This document shows positions 1 to 8,135 of a DNA stretch of 64,000 bases, piece by piece. The translations under genes and the position numbers were made by a program. The stretch is taken from assembly GCA_039028635.1 (NCBI GenBank), contig JBCCHV010000017.1, positions 1 through 64,000 of the forward strand, given 5' to 3'. Position 1 is the stretch's first letter, and every line of letters begins with the position of its first letter. The stretch is from Acidobacteriota bacterium. GTDB lineage: Bacteria > Acidobacteriota > Thermoanaerobaculia > Multivoradales > JBCCEF01. The notes beneath the pieces are model-generated. The model did no database searches and had not been told where the DNA came from. It saw only the letters and a program-made list of their open reading frames with translations.

Positions 1-75
1 ACGACCGCTCTCGTACGCCAGACGAACCGCCTCGCGCTTGAACTCCTCACTGAAACGACGACGCTTCTCAACCAT
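1..75 (-). CDS. IS3-family transposase OrfA, N-terminal fragment (runs off window)
   Basis: Only the first 25 codons lie in the window, read leftwards from an ATG at 75. The translation begins MVEKRRRFSEEFKREAVRLA, the classic start of the helix-turn-helix OrfA of IS3-family transposases, which binds the element's terminal repeats and is normally joined to the DDE catalytic OrfB by -1 frameshifting. A GGAGG ribosome binding site sits about 10 nt before the start. The rest of the gene is outside the window, so it cannot be said whether the element is intact. Confidence 0.85.
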   Translation of the reverse strand, partial: MVEKRRRFSEEFKREAVRLAYESGR

Positions 76-141
76 TTTGTGAACTCCTCCAGGCCTATTC
101 TCATAGGCACGGTTTCTGTCCACAAAATCGGGGCAACTCCA
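1..141 (-). mobile_element. End of an IS3-like insertion sequence
   Basis: The transposase start is preceded, on the minus strand, by a candidate left terminal repeat at about 117-141 beginning TGGAGTTGCCCCGATTTTGT. Many IS3-family ends have this look (TGGA...CCCC...TTTT...GGACA). The boundary at 141 is inferred from that resemblance. The opposite end and any target-site duplication are outside the window. Confidence 0.6.
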
Positions 142-218
142 CCTTCGCCCTCGACATCGCCCCCCTGGACTAGTCGTTCGGGTCGTACTGCCCTCCGCTC
201 AGGAGGGCAGAGTCATCT

Positions 219-623
219 TCAGGAGCTTTCACCGCCCCCGTGGCGCTCGACTGAACCTTCACCGCGCCGGTCCGGAGATGGCGAGTCCGGAAGAAAGCCC
301 AAGACCACGGCGCCCAGGACGAGGCTCGCGAACGGAAGCTCAAGGAGGCCACCGTAGGGCCAGCGAAGGATCGGCTCCCAAGGGGTTAGACGAAGGACGA
401 AGCACCCAATGATGGAGAGGGCGATTCCGCAGCCCCAGGCGGACATCAAGCGACTGAAGCGGTCGCCTACGATGGCCTCCCGATGGGATCGGATGAACAT
501 GAGGGCGACCACAGCGATAGCAACGTCCCAACTGTCATAGTGCCCAGAGGCATAGACCACAGCCAGGAGAACGGCGAGGAGAGTGGCCGCGGATGAGGAC
601 CTGCTCAGAGAGTCGGCGGGCAT
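219..623 (-). CDS. Small integral membrane protein of unknown function
   Basis: 134 residues with about four hydrophobic stretches (near residues 12-28, 34-45, 64-79 and 98-112) separated by short charged loops, ending in a hydrophilic Arg/Glu-rich tail. No family is recognised. The ATG at 623 has only a close-set GAGG before it, so the start is uncertain. The gene ends about 80 nt from the inferred insertion-sequence boundary but looks intact. It stands alone, divergent from the exported PKD-like protein at 992. The function is unknown; the hydrophobic pattern is the only support that it is coding. Confidence 0.5.
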   Translation of the reverse strand: MPADSLSRSSSAATLLAVLLAVVYASGHYDSWDVAIAVVALMFIRSHREAIVGDRFSRLMSAWGCGIALSIIGCFVLRLTPWEPILRWPYGGLLELPFASLVLGAVVLGFLPDSPSPDRRGEGSVERHGGGESS

Positions 624-911
624 GCCTCAGACGGCAGCAGAGCCATAGGGGTCGACCGTGGGCCCGCCGGGAACCGGGGCTCCATTCGGGTCAATATGCC
701 CGCCCGTCAAGTGCATTGAGGTGTTCATGGGCGGAGTATACCGCCGGCCGGCGATTGCGAGATTTCGCTATCGCTCCTACCGCAGCACCACCGTCAGCGC
801 CAGACCAGCCCAGCCCAGGGCACCCAGCCCGGCACCTCGCTCGAGGGCTTCCCTACCTCACCAATGAGGGCCTAGCCTCGAAATCGGGCCGAAACTCGCC
901 TGGACAATTAA

Positions 912-941
912 ACATCCGCAGCCATACACTCATGCGGATGT
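912..941. promoter_or_regulatory. Perfect 9-bp inverted repeat upstream of the PKD-like gene
   Basis: Arms ACATCCGCA (912-920) and TGCGGATGT (933-941) are exact complements around a 12-nt spacer, ending 50 nt before the ATG at 992. The position suits an operator or a 5'-leader hairpin. No U-tract follows. The rest of the 624-991 gap shows no gene or clear promoter. Confidence 0.4.
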
Positions 942-991
942 CTTGATTTTCGCTAGATCTATTGCTGACACGTCATCGCAAGGAGCCACGC

Positions 992-2053
992 ATGATTCTC
1001 CGCCGCCCGCACTCCGTGCTCTTCCTGCTCGCCTCGGTTCTCCTCAGCGTTCTCGCATCACCTCGAACCGTTTTGGCGGTGGAGGTGGACATCATCCGCT
1101 TCAACGGCACGAGCAGCGAGATCTGCAACTTTGCCGCCCGCCCGATTTTTCACAATTACTCTCTTCTTGTCCGCAGTACCTTTCTCGGTGAGCGGACGTG
1201 CACCGACGTGGAATGGCGGTTCATCGAGAACGGCAATGTGACGGAGTTCCAGTCGAACTCTTCCGATGAGATCGTCTCGCGAGCCTGGAACGAGCACGGG
1301 ATGGCGCGCATCGAAGTCCATGTCGATGACTGCGGCAATTTCACCGGCTCGGGCAGTACCTCGATGGACATCACCGTCGGTCCGGTGCCTCCGCTGACCA
1401 TCTCCGGGCCATCGGACATCTGCCCCAGTGAGACGCGAACTTTCTTGATCGCGCCGCTCGCCAATGCGACCTCCTACACCTGGGGCGCCGGGGCCGCCAT
1501 GAGCATCAACGGTGGCGGCACGGTCCTGGCGAACACTGCGGCGACCCAGGTCTCGGTGACCGGTCCCCCGCCCAACGTCATCGCTCCGGTCTTCGTCGAA
1601 GCGAGCGCCAACTATCCCAGCGGAGGTAACTACCCGAACTGTGGATCGAGCCCCAGTCGGCGCAGGACTCTCACTCTGTTGCGAAGCCAGCTCGCGACGC
1701 CCGGAGGCATTTTGGGACCTGGCCGTGATCTGTGCCCGAACGACCGCAATTACACGGCCAGCTTCTCGACGCAGGCCATCGCGGGCGCCGGCAGCTATGA
1801 ATGGGAAGTGGTCGGCACCTCCGTGCGCGGCACAACCGGCGGTCCTTTCTACAGCTTCTCGGCGAGCCGGGTCGGCTTTCCGGGCAACTTCACCATCCGC
1901 GTTCGAGCGACCAACCGCTGCGGCGCGGCGAGCGGCTGGGTGAGCTCTTCCTTCCGCACTCTGTCAGAGTTCTCACCCCAGTGCCGTCGAGGCGGCGGAG
2001 GAGGAGGTGGAGGGCCGCTCCTTCAAACCGGCCCGGAAGTCGGCGAGCACTAG
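992..2053 (+). CDS. Secreted protein with PKD-like domains
   Basis: 353 residues from the ATG at 992, chosen because AGGAG lies 6 nt before it and the signal peptide (hydrophobic core about 9-24, cleavage near VLA) then starts directly. An in-frame start 30 nt upstream lacks a site. The mature part is beta-rich with two similar modules near residues 130-225 and 235-330. Each begins with a GP..(L/I)CP motif and has a YTW or YEW core, as in the PKD-like domains of secreted surface proteins. Several cysteines suggest disulfides. The tail is unusual: a run of eight glycines near the C-terminus. It stands alone. A role outside the cytoplasm is likely, but no enzymatic motif is seen. Confidence 0.75.
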   Translation: MILRRPHSVLFLLASVLLSVLASPRTVLAVEVDIIRFNGTSSEICNFAARPIFHNYSLLVRSTFLGERTCTDVEWRFIENGNVTEFQSNSSDEIVSRAWNEHGMARIEVHVDDCGNFTGSGSTSMDITVGPVPPLTISGPSDICPSETRTFLIAPLANATSYTWGAGAAMSINGGGTVLANTAATQVSVTGPPPNVIAPVFVEASANYPSGGNYPNCGSSPSRRRTLTLLRSQLATPGGILGPGRDLCPNDRNYTASFSTQAIAGAGSYEWEVVGTSVRGTTGGPFYSFSASRVGFPGNFTIRVRATNRCGAASGWVSSSFRTLSEFSPQCRRGGGGGGGGPLLQTGPEVGEH

Positions 2054-2095
2054 CGCCGAAGGCGCTTCCGCCCGCACGCAGTCCGTCGGGATTCA

Positions 2096-2128
2096 CCTCG
2101 AGAGATGAGGCCTCCCCATCTCTCGAGG
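2096..2128 (+). terminator. Perfect 12-bp hairpin 3' of the PKD-like gene, no U-tract
   Basis: CCTCGAGAGATG (2096-2107) pairs exactly with CATCTCTCGAGG (2117-2128) over a 9-nt loop, 43 nt after the stop at 2053. No T-run follows, so classical intrinsic termination is not assured; transcript-end stabilisation or a factor-assisted terminator is possible. Nothing else is visible in 2129-2403 apart from the next gene's ribosome binding site. Confidence 0.45.
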
Positions 2129-2403
2129 ATCCTGGCGCTCGACAACAGCCGCAGGTCAGCCCGTCGAGGAGATCCAAACAACAAGCTCTCAGGACTCCTT
2201 GAGCGGCATGGCTCTCATCGGCGTTGCCGTGGGCCCGGCCAGGGCTTTCCCGAGGGCGTAGCCCCGCGGGATGGACCTCCCGGCCGCGGTGATCTCGTCG
2301 GGTGGACGGCTGGCTCCCGGACCCGGTATCGTCGTACTTTCTTACGGTCGTTCTTTCGCCAGAGTCGATTCGAATTGGTGATTCTGGGAATAGGGAGGGT
2401 TCA

Positions 2404-3423
2404 GTGAGCGGTTCCGATGAGCGTGACTCCGAACTGGAGGAGTCGCTTCGATCGCAGATCGAATCGTACTTCGAAGATTCCGACGGTGCCCCGCAACGGG
2501 CGCTGGGAACCCTGAACGCGGATCTCGCCGAGGTCCAACAGCAGGTGGCGGCGCTGGATGATGCTCTGGCGCGAGTTCAGCCAGCGGCAGAACGGCTCGA
2601 TTGGCTGCTTTCTGGCGACCCTTCGGAGCCGCCCTCGGCGCCACCCCGGGGAAAAGCCCGGTGGCAACCGACGGTGGTTGCCTGGACCTCCATCCTGACC
2701 GTCGCCCTTCTTACCTGGCAGGTCTCTTTTCTCAGAAAGGAAATTAGTATCCAGACCGAGGCGTACCGTCTTCAAAGTGAGAACGCCTACCTGACGCAGA
2801 GGGCGAAAATGCTCGAGATCATCTACGGGGAGTGTGGCCCGACCGACGCCGCCGGCGCTCCGGCCGGCGAGGCCATCAGTCATGGCGCCGGAGACCTCGA
2901 GACGCCGTGCCAGGTGACCGCCCCGACGGAGGCTCGCCGGGCGGCGGTGATCACCTTTCTGCACCTCGAACGGAAAAGCGACGACGAGGACCGTCTCACC
3001 ATGTCGGAGGGTCTTGCACGCTTGGTCCATGCCCCTCTCGAAGGAATCCCGCTCGACGAGGTCGACCTGTCGCGCGTCAACCTGACCGGAGCCGACCTCT
3101 ACAACGCCGACCTCTCGCTGTCGCCGATCGACGGGTCGAACTTCTTCGGGGCCGACCTGCGCTTCGCCAAGTTTCCCAAAGGACCGGTCGCCAACGTCAA
3201 CCTGGGCAGCGCCAATCTCGCCGACGCCATTCTGAAAGGGGTCACCTTCGTGGGCACCGACATGACCGACACCGTCCTGCGAAGGGCGGATCTCTCCGGG
3301 GCCGACCTGCGCGATGTGCGAGGTTTGAAGCCGGATCAGGTTTGCAGCGCCAAGGCCTATCCCAATCCGCCACCGCAACTTCCTGCGGATCTAGTTCTAC
3401 CGGCGGAATGTACCGTAGGGTAA
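2404..3423 (+). CDS. Membrane-anchored pentapeptide-repeat protein
   Basis: 339 residues from GTG 2404, chosen over an in-frame upstream ATG at 2302 because GGAGGG lies 4 nt before the GTG and the codons ahead of it lack the local GC3 bias. An acidic N-terminus and a heptad-like stretch (about 30-65) precede one membrane span near residues 87-108 and a second helical linker. Residues about 216-305 form pentapeptide repeats of the A(D/N)Lxx type (for example LTGADLYNADLS), which fold as a right-handed quadrilateral beta-helix. Pentapeptide proteins range from gyrase mimics to scaffolds; the span argues against a gyrase mimic. It is followed after 7 nt by the first of four small beta-rich proteins and probably shares their transcript. 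Confidence 0.8.
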   Translation: MSGSDERDSELEESLRSQIESYFEDSDGAPQRALGTLNADLAEVQQQVAALDDALARVQPAAERLDWLLSGDPSEPPSAPPRGKARWQPTVVAWTSILTVALLTWQVSFLRKEISIQTEAYRLQSENAYLTQRAKMLEIIYGECGPTDAAGAPAGEAISHGAGDLETPCQVTAPTEARRAAVITFLHLERKSDDEDRLTMSEGLARLVHAPLEGIPLDEVDLSRVNLTGADLYNADLSLSPIDGSNFFGADLRFAKFPKGPVANVNLGSANLADAILKGVTFVGTDMTDTVLRRADLSGADLRDVRGLKPDQVCSAKAYPNPPPQLPADLVLPAECTVG

Positions 3424-3430
3424 CCAGGAC

Positions 3431-3976
3431 ATGACAAACTCCTACCCTATGAGCCCAGGACGATCCACCCCGACGCTCGACGCACCGAAGGCGCAGCTCC
3501 ACGTCGTTCGGACGGTGGCCATCGTTGTGCTGGCGGTCGCTCTCGTCTGGGGCGCCTGGTCGATCATGTCTCGACTCCCGACCTCCAACGGTCCCGGCGA
3601 CAGCGGCGCCTGGGGCACGCCGGCGGGACAGAACGTTGCGGCCGGCATCGACGTCGAGCTGTCGAGCCCTTCCCTGGGTTGGACCGTCGACATGTCCCTC
3701 CAAGCCGGCACCCTGTCGTTCCTCGAAGGCGAAGACGGCGAGAGCATCGGTCTACGCCCGCAGCTGGTTCAGAAGATGGTCGCCGGCCGCAGCCTCGAGC
3801 TGGTCGAGATCCAGGTCTTTCGCGCCCAGGCGATCGGCACCGAGAACCAGCAGATGATCCCGCTGTCGAGCCTGTTCATCGAAGACGGCGACAGTGGCTA
3901 TGTCGACCTCAACGATGGCGACGGCCCGATCGAGATCAAGATCGTCGACGTCGATCGCAGCACCGCCAGCGGGTGA
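3431..3976 (+). CDS. Single-span membrane protein, small beta-rich domain (family A)
   Basis: 181 residues. A 26-residue polar N-terminus is followed by one membrane span (about 27-48) and a mainly beta-strand extracytoplasmic domain. No known family is recognised. Near its C-terminus lies the motif SGYVDLNDGDG, matched by SAYVDLGDGD in the next gene, so the two are paralogues. AGGA sits close to the ATG. It begins 7 nt after the pentapeptide-repeat gene, which suggests co-transcription. The role is unknown; the repeated arrangement suggests a set of related periplasmic domains. Confidence 0.7.
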   Translation: MTNSYPMSPGRSTPTLDAPKAQLHVVRTVAIVVLAVALVWGAWSIMSRLPTSNGPGDSGAWGTPAGQNVAAGIDVELSSPSLGWTVDMSLQAGTLSFLEGEDGESIGLRPQLVQKMVAGRSLELVEIQVFRAQAIGTENQQMIPLSSLFIEDGDSGYVDLNDGDGPIEIKIVDVDRSTASG

Positions 3977-4073
3977 CGGCGGCGCCGGTGACGACGGCGC
4001 CCTTCTTCGTCACGATCCTCACCCTCTCCGCCGCCCTTCCAGCCCTCGCAACCTAGGGAAATCCCGGGGTTTA

Positions 4074-4102
4074 TTGAATTCCAGGACCCGTTCCTCTACA
4101 AT
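4074..4102 (+). promoter_or_regulatory. Sigma-70-like promoter
   Basis: TTGAAT (4074-4079) and TACAAT (4097-4102) are separated by exactly 17 nt, close to the sigma-70 consensus and unusually clear for this GC-rich sequence. It lies in the 3977-4340 gap and faces the small beta-rich genes at 4341, 4902 and 5424. If the start at 4341 is right the leader is about 230 nt; a start at 4206 would give about 100 nt. Confidence 0.55.
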
Positions 4103-4340
4103 CCATAAGTCCCTGCAAGCTTTAATTTCGCTTCGCATTATCGAGGGATTTCTCCATCGCCGCGTCGGGCTTGGTCCGTGAGGCGTGGAATCCGCTGGGA
4201 GGGAGATGGTCGGTACTCAGTCGATGCCGCACAGGCAATCTCTGGTCGTGCGCGGGCGCACGGTCGGGGCTTCAACGGACGTGCCCACGGGAAGGCCGGA
4301 ATCCGGTGCCGAGGCTACCGAACCTCTCAAGGGTTCTTTC

Positions 4341-4823
4341 ATGAGCTGGACGGATGCTGGGCCCCGCCTCGCCGTGCTCATCGCGGCGGTCGGCGCCGTC
4401 CTCTTGATCGGCTACTTCCTCACCATCGACCGTAGCGTCGCCCCCTCCACTCCACGCGGCGGCGACTCGGCCACGGTCGCGGCGGTCTCCGCCATCGACC
4501 CCGGGACGCAGATTCTCGCGGTCCTCTCGGCCGAGGGATTTCGCGTCGACCTCCAGCTCACCCCCGGCCAACCGACCCACATCGAAGACGAGCGCGGATG
4601 GGTGCTCGAGGTGGTCCCTGAGCTGCATCCACCGGCGAGCGGAGCCCTGCCCGAAGTCAGCCTGACTTTTTCCCGCCTCGAAACGACCGAGCCGCAGACT
4701 CCCCCGATTCACTTGTCGACGGTCCGGGTCGCCAGCGGCGATTCCGCCTACGTCGACCTCGGGGACGGCGACCCCTGGGTCCGGGTCGAGATTCCGGCCA
4801 CCGGCCAGACGTGGAAACCCTAG
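4341..4823 (+). CDS. Single-span membrane protein, small beta-rich domain (family A)
   Basis: 160 residues from ATG 4341, preceded by AAGGG 7 nt away. In-frame starts at 4185 (GTG) and 4206 (ATG, with GGGAGG very close) remain possible, but the codons between 4206 and 4341 have weaker GC3 bias than the rest. One membrane span (about 10-28) is followed by a beta-rich domain ending in SAYVDLGDGD, the motif shared with the gene at 3431. No known family is recognised. It probably starts a transcript from the promoter at 4074 that continues into the exported proteins at 4902 and 5424. Confidence 0.65.
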   Translation: MSWTDAGPRLAVLIAAVGAVLLIGYFLTIDRSVAPSTPRGGDSATVAAVSAIDPGTQILAVLSAEGFRVDLQLTPGQPTHIEDERGWVLEVVPELHPPASGALPEVSLTFSRLETTEPQTPPIHLSTVRVASGDSAYVDLGDGDPWVRVEIPATGQTWKP

Positions 4824-4901
4824 GCAATGCGCAATGTCTTGTCCCAGATTCCGCAACTCATAGCACCTCCCCAATATATTCCCTGACGAGGAAGTTTCGA
4901 C

Positions 4902-5399
4902 ATGGATCAGCCCATGAAAGCACTAGCCGTTCTCGCCCTTGGACTCATCGCACTGGCGAGCCCGGTAGCAGCCATGAGCTCGAACTCCCTCACGTCGCTG
5001 GTCACCCTTCGAGTCGAGGTCGCTGGCGAGATCTCAGAGATCGAGGTCCCCCTGGGCGAGCAGGCGACCGTCGGCTTGATCGCCGACGAGTCCCGCTACT
5101 TGGTGCTGACCCCGACCGTCGCTCCCGGCTCCAAGGGAATCCATCTCGCCGTCGAGGCAGTGCAGGAAGTCGCCGGCATCCCTCATCGCCACCCGGTGAC
5201 CACCGGAACCCTCGGCAAGAACCGCTCGCTCGCCATGGTCGGAGCCGGTCTCCGCCTGGAAGTCGAGTATGCTAAGCTCACCAAGTTGTCTCTCGAGGCA
5301 ACTCTTCGTCCCATTCGATGCTGCGTGACCTGTGACGGCGTAACTAGCTGTGGTCACTGCGTTAGCACGTCCTGCGGATCGTGCTGCATCCGCAACTAG
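4902..5399 (+). CDS. Secreted beta-rich protein with eight-cysteine C-terminal tail
   Basis: 165 residues with a clear signal peptide (hydrophobic core 6-20, cleavage near VAA). GAGGAA lies 8 nt before the ATG. The middle resembles its neighbours in being short, beta-rich and of unknown family. The last 30 residues are striking: after LRPIR come eight cysteines arranged as CC, C, C, C, C, CC, spaced by Thr, Ser, Gly and Val. This could be a disulfide knot, a metal site, or superficially a cysteine-rich modified-peptide core, though no modification enzyme lies nearby. It is followed 24 nt later by another exported protein. Confidence 0.7.
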   Translation: MDQPMKALAVLALGLIALASPVAAMSSNSLTSLVTLRVEVAGEISEIEVPLGEQATVGLIADESRYLVLTPTVAPGSKGIHLAVEAVQEVAGIPHRHPVTTGTLGKNRSLAMVGAGLRLEVEYAKLTKLSLEATLRPIRCCVTCDGVTSCGHCVSTSCGSCCIRN

Positions 5400-5423
5400 G
5401 ACCACCGACGAGGCCAATTCAAG

Positions 5424-5867
5424 ATGAAAATTTTCTCTCCTCTGGTAATCGGAATCCTCGCGGTGGTCACCCTCGGCCCGGCCTTCGCGAATGAGCAGGC
5501 ACGCCTGTGGTACCTCGACAAGGACACCGGGGAGATCGACGCCATCGTGATCGCGGTCACCGGCCCGGACCTTCCGCACACCGAGATCCTGGTCCGAGAG
5601 GGGGAATACGGCACCATTCGGTTCACCCGCGGCGGTCCGATCTTGGGCCTGAAGGCGTCGCATATCGGGCTGCGCGGCGAGTCCGCGAGCGTCGATGTCT
5701 TTTGGATGGACCACCTGATGAGCGAGAAGGCCCGCGCCAGCCAGTTCGTCGAGCGACTCGAGCTCGGCAAGGACGGCGCGGTCAAGCTTCCCGCGGACGC
5801 CGCCCGTCGGGCTGGTCGCGGCCTCATCGACATCCAGTTGGTGGGCGCGAAGCTGGCGAATCGCTGA
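5424..5867 (+). CDS. Secreted beta-rich protein of unknown function
   Basis: 147 residues with a signal peptide (core about 5-20, cleavage near AFA). The mature part is beta-strand rich with no recognised family. It shares with the three preceding genes the small size, export signal and a GE.x.T/V pattern, and is probably their distant paralogue. It starts 24 nt after the cysteine-tailed gene and closes the cluster, being followed by a strong hairpin. No catalytic motif is seen. Confidence 0.7.
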   Translation: MKIFSPLVIGILAVVTLGPAFANEQARLWYLDKDTGEIDAIVIAVTGPDLPHTEILVREGEYGTIRFTRGGPILGLKASHIGLRGESASVDVFWMDHLMSEKARASQFVERLELGKDGAVKLPADAARRAGRGLIDIQLVGAKLANR

Positions 5868-5878
5868 AGCGCACCTCG

Positions 5879-5900
5879 GCGAATCGCGGCAGCGATTCGC
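5879..5900 (+). terminator. Perfect 9-bp hairpin with GGCA loop, no U-tract
   Basis: GCGAATCGC (5879-5887) pairs exactly with GCGATTCGC (5892-5900) over a 4-nt loop, 12 nt after the stop at 5867. No T-run follows. A transcript end is likely by position. The rest of 5901-6182 holds only the ribosome binding site of the next gene. Confidence 0.45.
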
Positions 5901-6182
5901 TCGCGAGTCTGGGCGCCTCTTCCCTCCCCAAGTCGCCCGCTCACCCTCGGTAGATCGCCTCGGGCGTGAACCGATCCCCCTTTAGAGGCTTCCCTCGAGC
6001 CGAGCCAAAACGCGGCTCTGCCCTCTCCGCCCTAGAAAAACCTGCCAGCGTCACCGTCCGCTGACGCCGAACCCAGCGACTCGAGCCAGCGATTCGCGAC
6101 CTGCTCCGCGCACTTCGCCCGTCTTGCTGCAGCAGCATTAGACAGAATGACGGCCGAGGAGTACTATTGATCAAGGATGTAC

Positions 6183-6593
6183 ATGGGCAAAATGGGGTCT
6201 ACACTTGCCAGGCTTCGTTCCGAAGCGAATCTGACACAGCAGGAGCTCGCAGAGCGCACCAGCTGCAGTCTGCGGTCGATCGAGGACTGTGAGGGCGGTG
6301 AATCGCCTTCGCTGGAGACTCTCGAGGAGATTCTCGAGGTGCTGGATGTCGACCTCGTCGACCTTGGATTGATGATGGGAATGACCGGACGGCGCCCCGC
6401 GACGCGGGAAGCGTTGAAGAGGGCTGTGGAGATGAGCGATTCAGGACTGGGAAATTTCGAGGTCAAGCCGGACGACGACCCAGAGGTCGACGCCATCGTC
6501 GCCAAGGTGATGCGACGGCTCGAGACGATGCACGAGGAAGGGCCATCGCTTTCGACCGAGGCCCCGGCCGAGGGCAGAAAGGACGGCACCTGA
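6183..6593 (+). CDS. XRE-family (Cro/CI type) transcriptional regulator
   Basis: 136 residues from ATG 6183, chosen because AAGGA lies 5 nt before it; ATGs at 6177 and 6192 are in frame. Residues about 8-55 form a Cro/CI helix-turn-helix (LRSEANLTQQELAERTSCSL, then SIEDCEGG, SLETLEEIL), followed by an acidic linker and a short helical C-terminus. Its stop overlaps the start of the TPR gene by 1 nt, so the two are translationally coupled. Such pairs probably sense a signal through the TPR protein, but no target is known. Confidence 0.85.
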   Translation: MGKMGSTLARLRSEANLTQQELAERTSCSLRSIEDCEGGESPSLETLEEILEVLDVDLVDLGLMMGMTGRRPATREALKRAVEMSDSGLGNFEVKPDDDPEVDAIVAKVMRRLETMHEEGPSLSTEAPAEGRKDGT

Positions 6594-7666
6594 TGGAGAG
6601 CATGCTGCCCGACTTCGATTCCGAGGAGCTCGAGGCCCGGCAAGCCGAGGTCGAGCTTTCCGGCCTTTCCGGAGAAGCGCGGGTCGAGGCCGCACGGCGC
6701 GATCCCCGCTGCCGGACCCGCGCCTTCATTCAGCTCGCCATGAGCCGGACCGGCCCCGGCGCGGTGGACCCCATCGGTTGGGGGCAGGCCGCCGTCGCCG
6801 CCGCCAGCAGCGAGGACCGCCTGTGCTGCCGCGAGCTGCTACCGCTGGCCTGGGCCCGTCTGGGCAACGCCCTGCGCTTCAAGGGCCAGCTCCGGGCCGC
6901 CCTCTCGGCCTTCCACTACGCGGCGGAGCTCGAGGATGAGATCGCCGACCCCCTCGACCTGGCCCAGGTGTGGTCCCTGCGAGCGTCGCTGCATTTCGAA
7001 ATGGAAGAGCACCGCGAGGCGGCGGACCTGCTGCGGGATGGTCTGAAGGAGGTCCGCGGGCTGGCTTCCGATTCGTTCCAGTCGGTGCTCGAGGTCAAGC
7101 TCGGCCTCGCCCTGGTCCATCTCGAGGAGTTTCGCAGTGCCGCCGATACCCTGGGTCGGGCGAGCACTCGCCTTCACCCGGTCGAAGATCTGCGGCTCTT
7201 CCTGGTCGCTCACCACAACCTGGCCTACTGCGAGGTAGAGCGCGGGCACTTCGGTCAGGCAGCGCGCATCCTGGCGGCCCTCGAGCACTGGTACTACGAG
7301 CTCGACGACCCCAAGCTCCTGGTGCTGCGAGACTGGCTGTTCGGCCGCATCCTCGCCGGCCGAGGACACCTCGAGCAGGCGGCCGACGTCTTCGGGTTCC
7401 TACGTTCCCGGAGTCTCGAGCTCGGGCTGGTGCACTTTGCCGGGCGCATGGAGCTCGACCGCGGCGAGCTGCTTTATCTGCTGGGAAGCTCCGACGAAGC
7501 GGAGCAGTCGGTCGCCACGGCCCACGCGACCCTCGAAGCGGCGGGTTGCCAGCAAGAGGCACTGGCAGCCATCCTCCTGCTGCGCCAGGGCCTGGAGCGC
7601 CACAAGGCGGCGAGCGAGCTGCTCGCGCTGTTCGCGACCGCGCGGCGCCGGGCGCAGAGCCTCTAG
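6593..7666 (+). CDS. TPR-repeat protein coupled to the XRE regulator
   Basis: 357 residues, almost entirely helical, soluble, with no signal peptide. Several TPR-like helix pairs run from about residue 80 to 340 (for example LGNALRFKGQLRAALSAFHY and VHLEEFRSAADTLGRAS), with the conserved small/aromatic spacing. Its ATG overlaps the regulator's TGA by 1 nt. TPR solenoids bind peptides or partners, so a partner or effector role for the XRE protein is inferred from coupling alone. The first 50 residues resemble no domain I recognise. Confidence 0.8.
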   Translation: MESMLPDFDSEELEARQAEVELSGLSGEARVEAARRDPRCRTRAFIQLAMSRTGPGAVDPIGWGQAAVAAASSEDRLCCRELLPLAWARLGNALRFKGQLRAALSAFHYAAELEDEIADPLDLAQVWSLRASLHFEMEEHREAADLLRDGLKEVRGLASDSFQSVLEVKLGLALVHLEEFRSAADTLGRASTRLHPVEDLRLFLVAHHNLAYCEVERGHFGQAARILAALEHWYYELDDPKLLVLRDWLFGRILAGRGHLEQAADVFGFLRSRSLELGLVHFAGRMELDRGELLYLLGSSDEAEQSVATAHATLEAAGCQQEALAAILLLRQGLERHKAASELLALFATARRRAQSL

Positions 7667-7701
7667 CACGCGCAGGGCCTTTTCAATACTTCGGAGGGAG
7701 T

Positions 7702-7728
7702 TTCTTCGCGGCGGCAGCCTGCGAAGAA
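7702..7728 (+). terminator. 8-bp hairpin downstream of the TPR gene, no U-tract
   Basis: TTCTTCGC (7702-7709) pairs with GCGAAGAA (7721-7728) over an 11-nt loop, 36 nt after the stop. No T-run follows. The remaining stretch to 8135 (about 400 nt) shows no convincing gene; a 60-codon minus-strand frame at 7961-8143 was rejected on codon use. Confidence 0.35.
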
Positions 7729-8135
7729 GGACTGGGTCGGTTCGGCGGCGACCTCAGATCGCCGACAGCGGCACTTCGGGAGCCGCGTATCCCGACAGGC
7801 GGACATCGACGGCCGCGGCCGGCCGTCTCACGTCACAGCGATCTCTATGAGCCTTCTAGAGGAGCAAACGGCCCTTAGCCGTCCGGGTCCGCTCCGGGAT
7901 TGACATCGCCTTCGTCGTCTCTATCCGAAGTCCGATCTCCCAACCCTAGAAGCTCGAGAATTAGATCCCACATGGGTTCTCCGTTCTGCGCCGAAGCCGT
8001 GCCGGCAACTCATCATCCGGCAAGCCAAAATCGATTCCGATGACCGCATTCCCCCCGGCCTCACGACCGGGCAATGCATACATACTCCCATGTCGAGAGC
8101 TGCGAAGGAAGCCTATGGCTTCCAATCGATCTCTT

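Noticed and set aside
593-946. 117-codon plus-strand frame between the first membrane gene and the PKD-like gene
   Set aside because: No ribosome binding site, no hydrophobic or domain pattern, Arg/Pro/Ser-rich translation typical of noise in GC-rich DNA.
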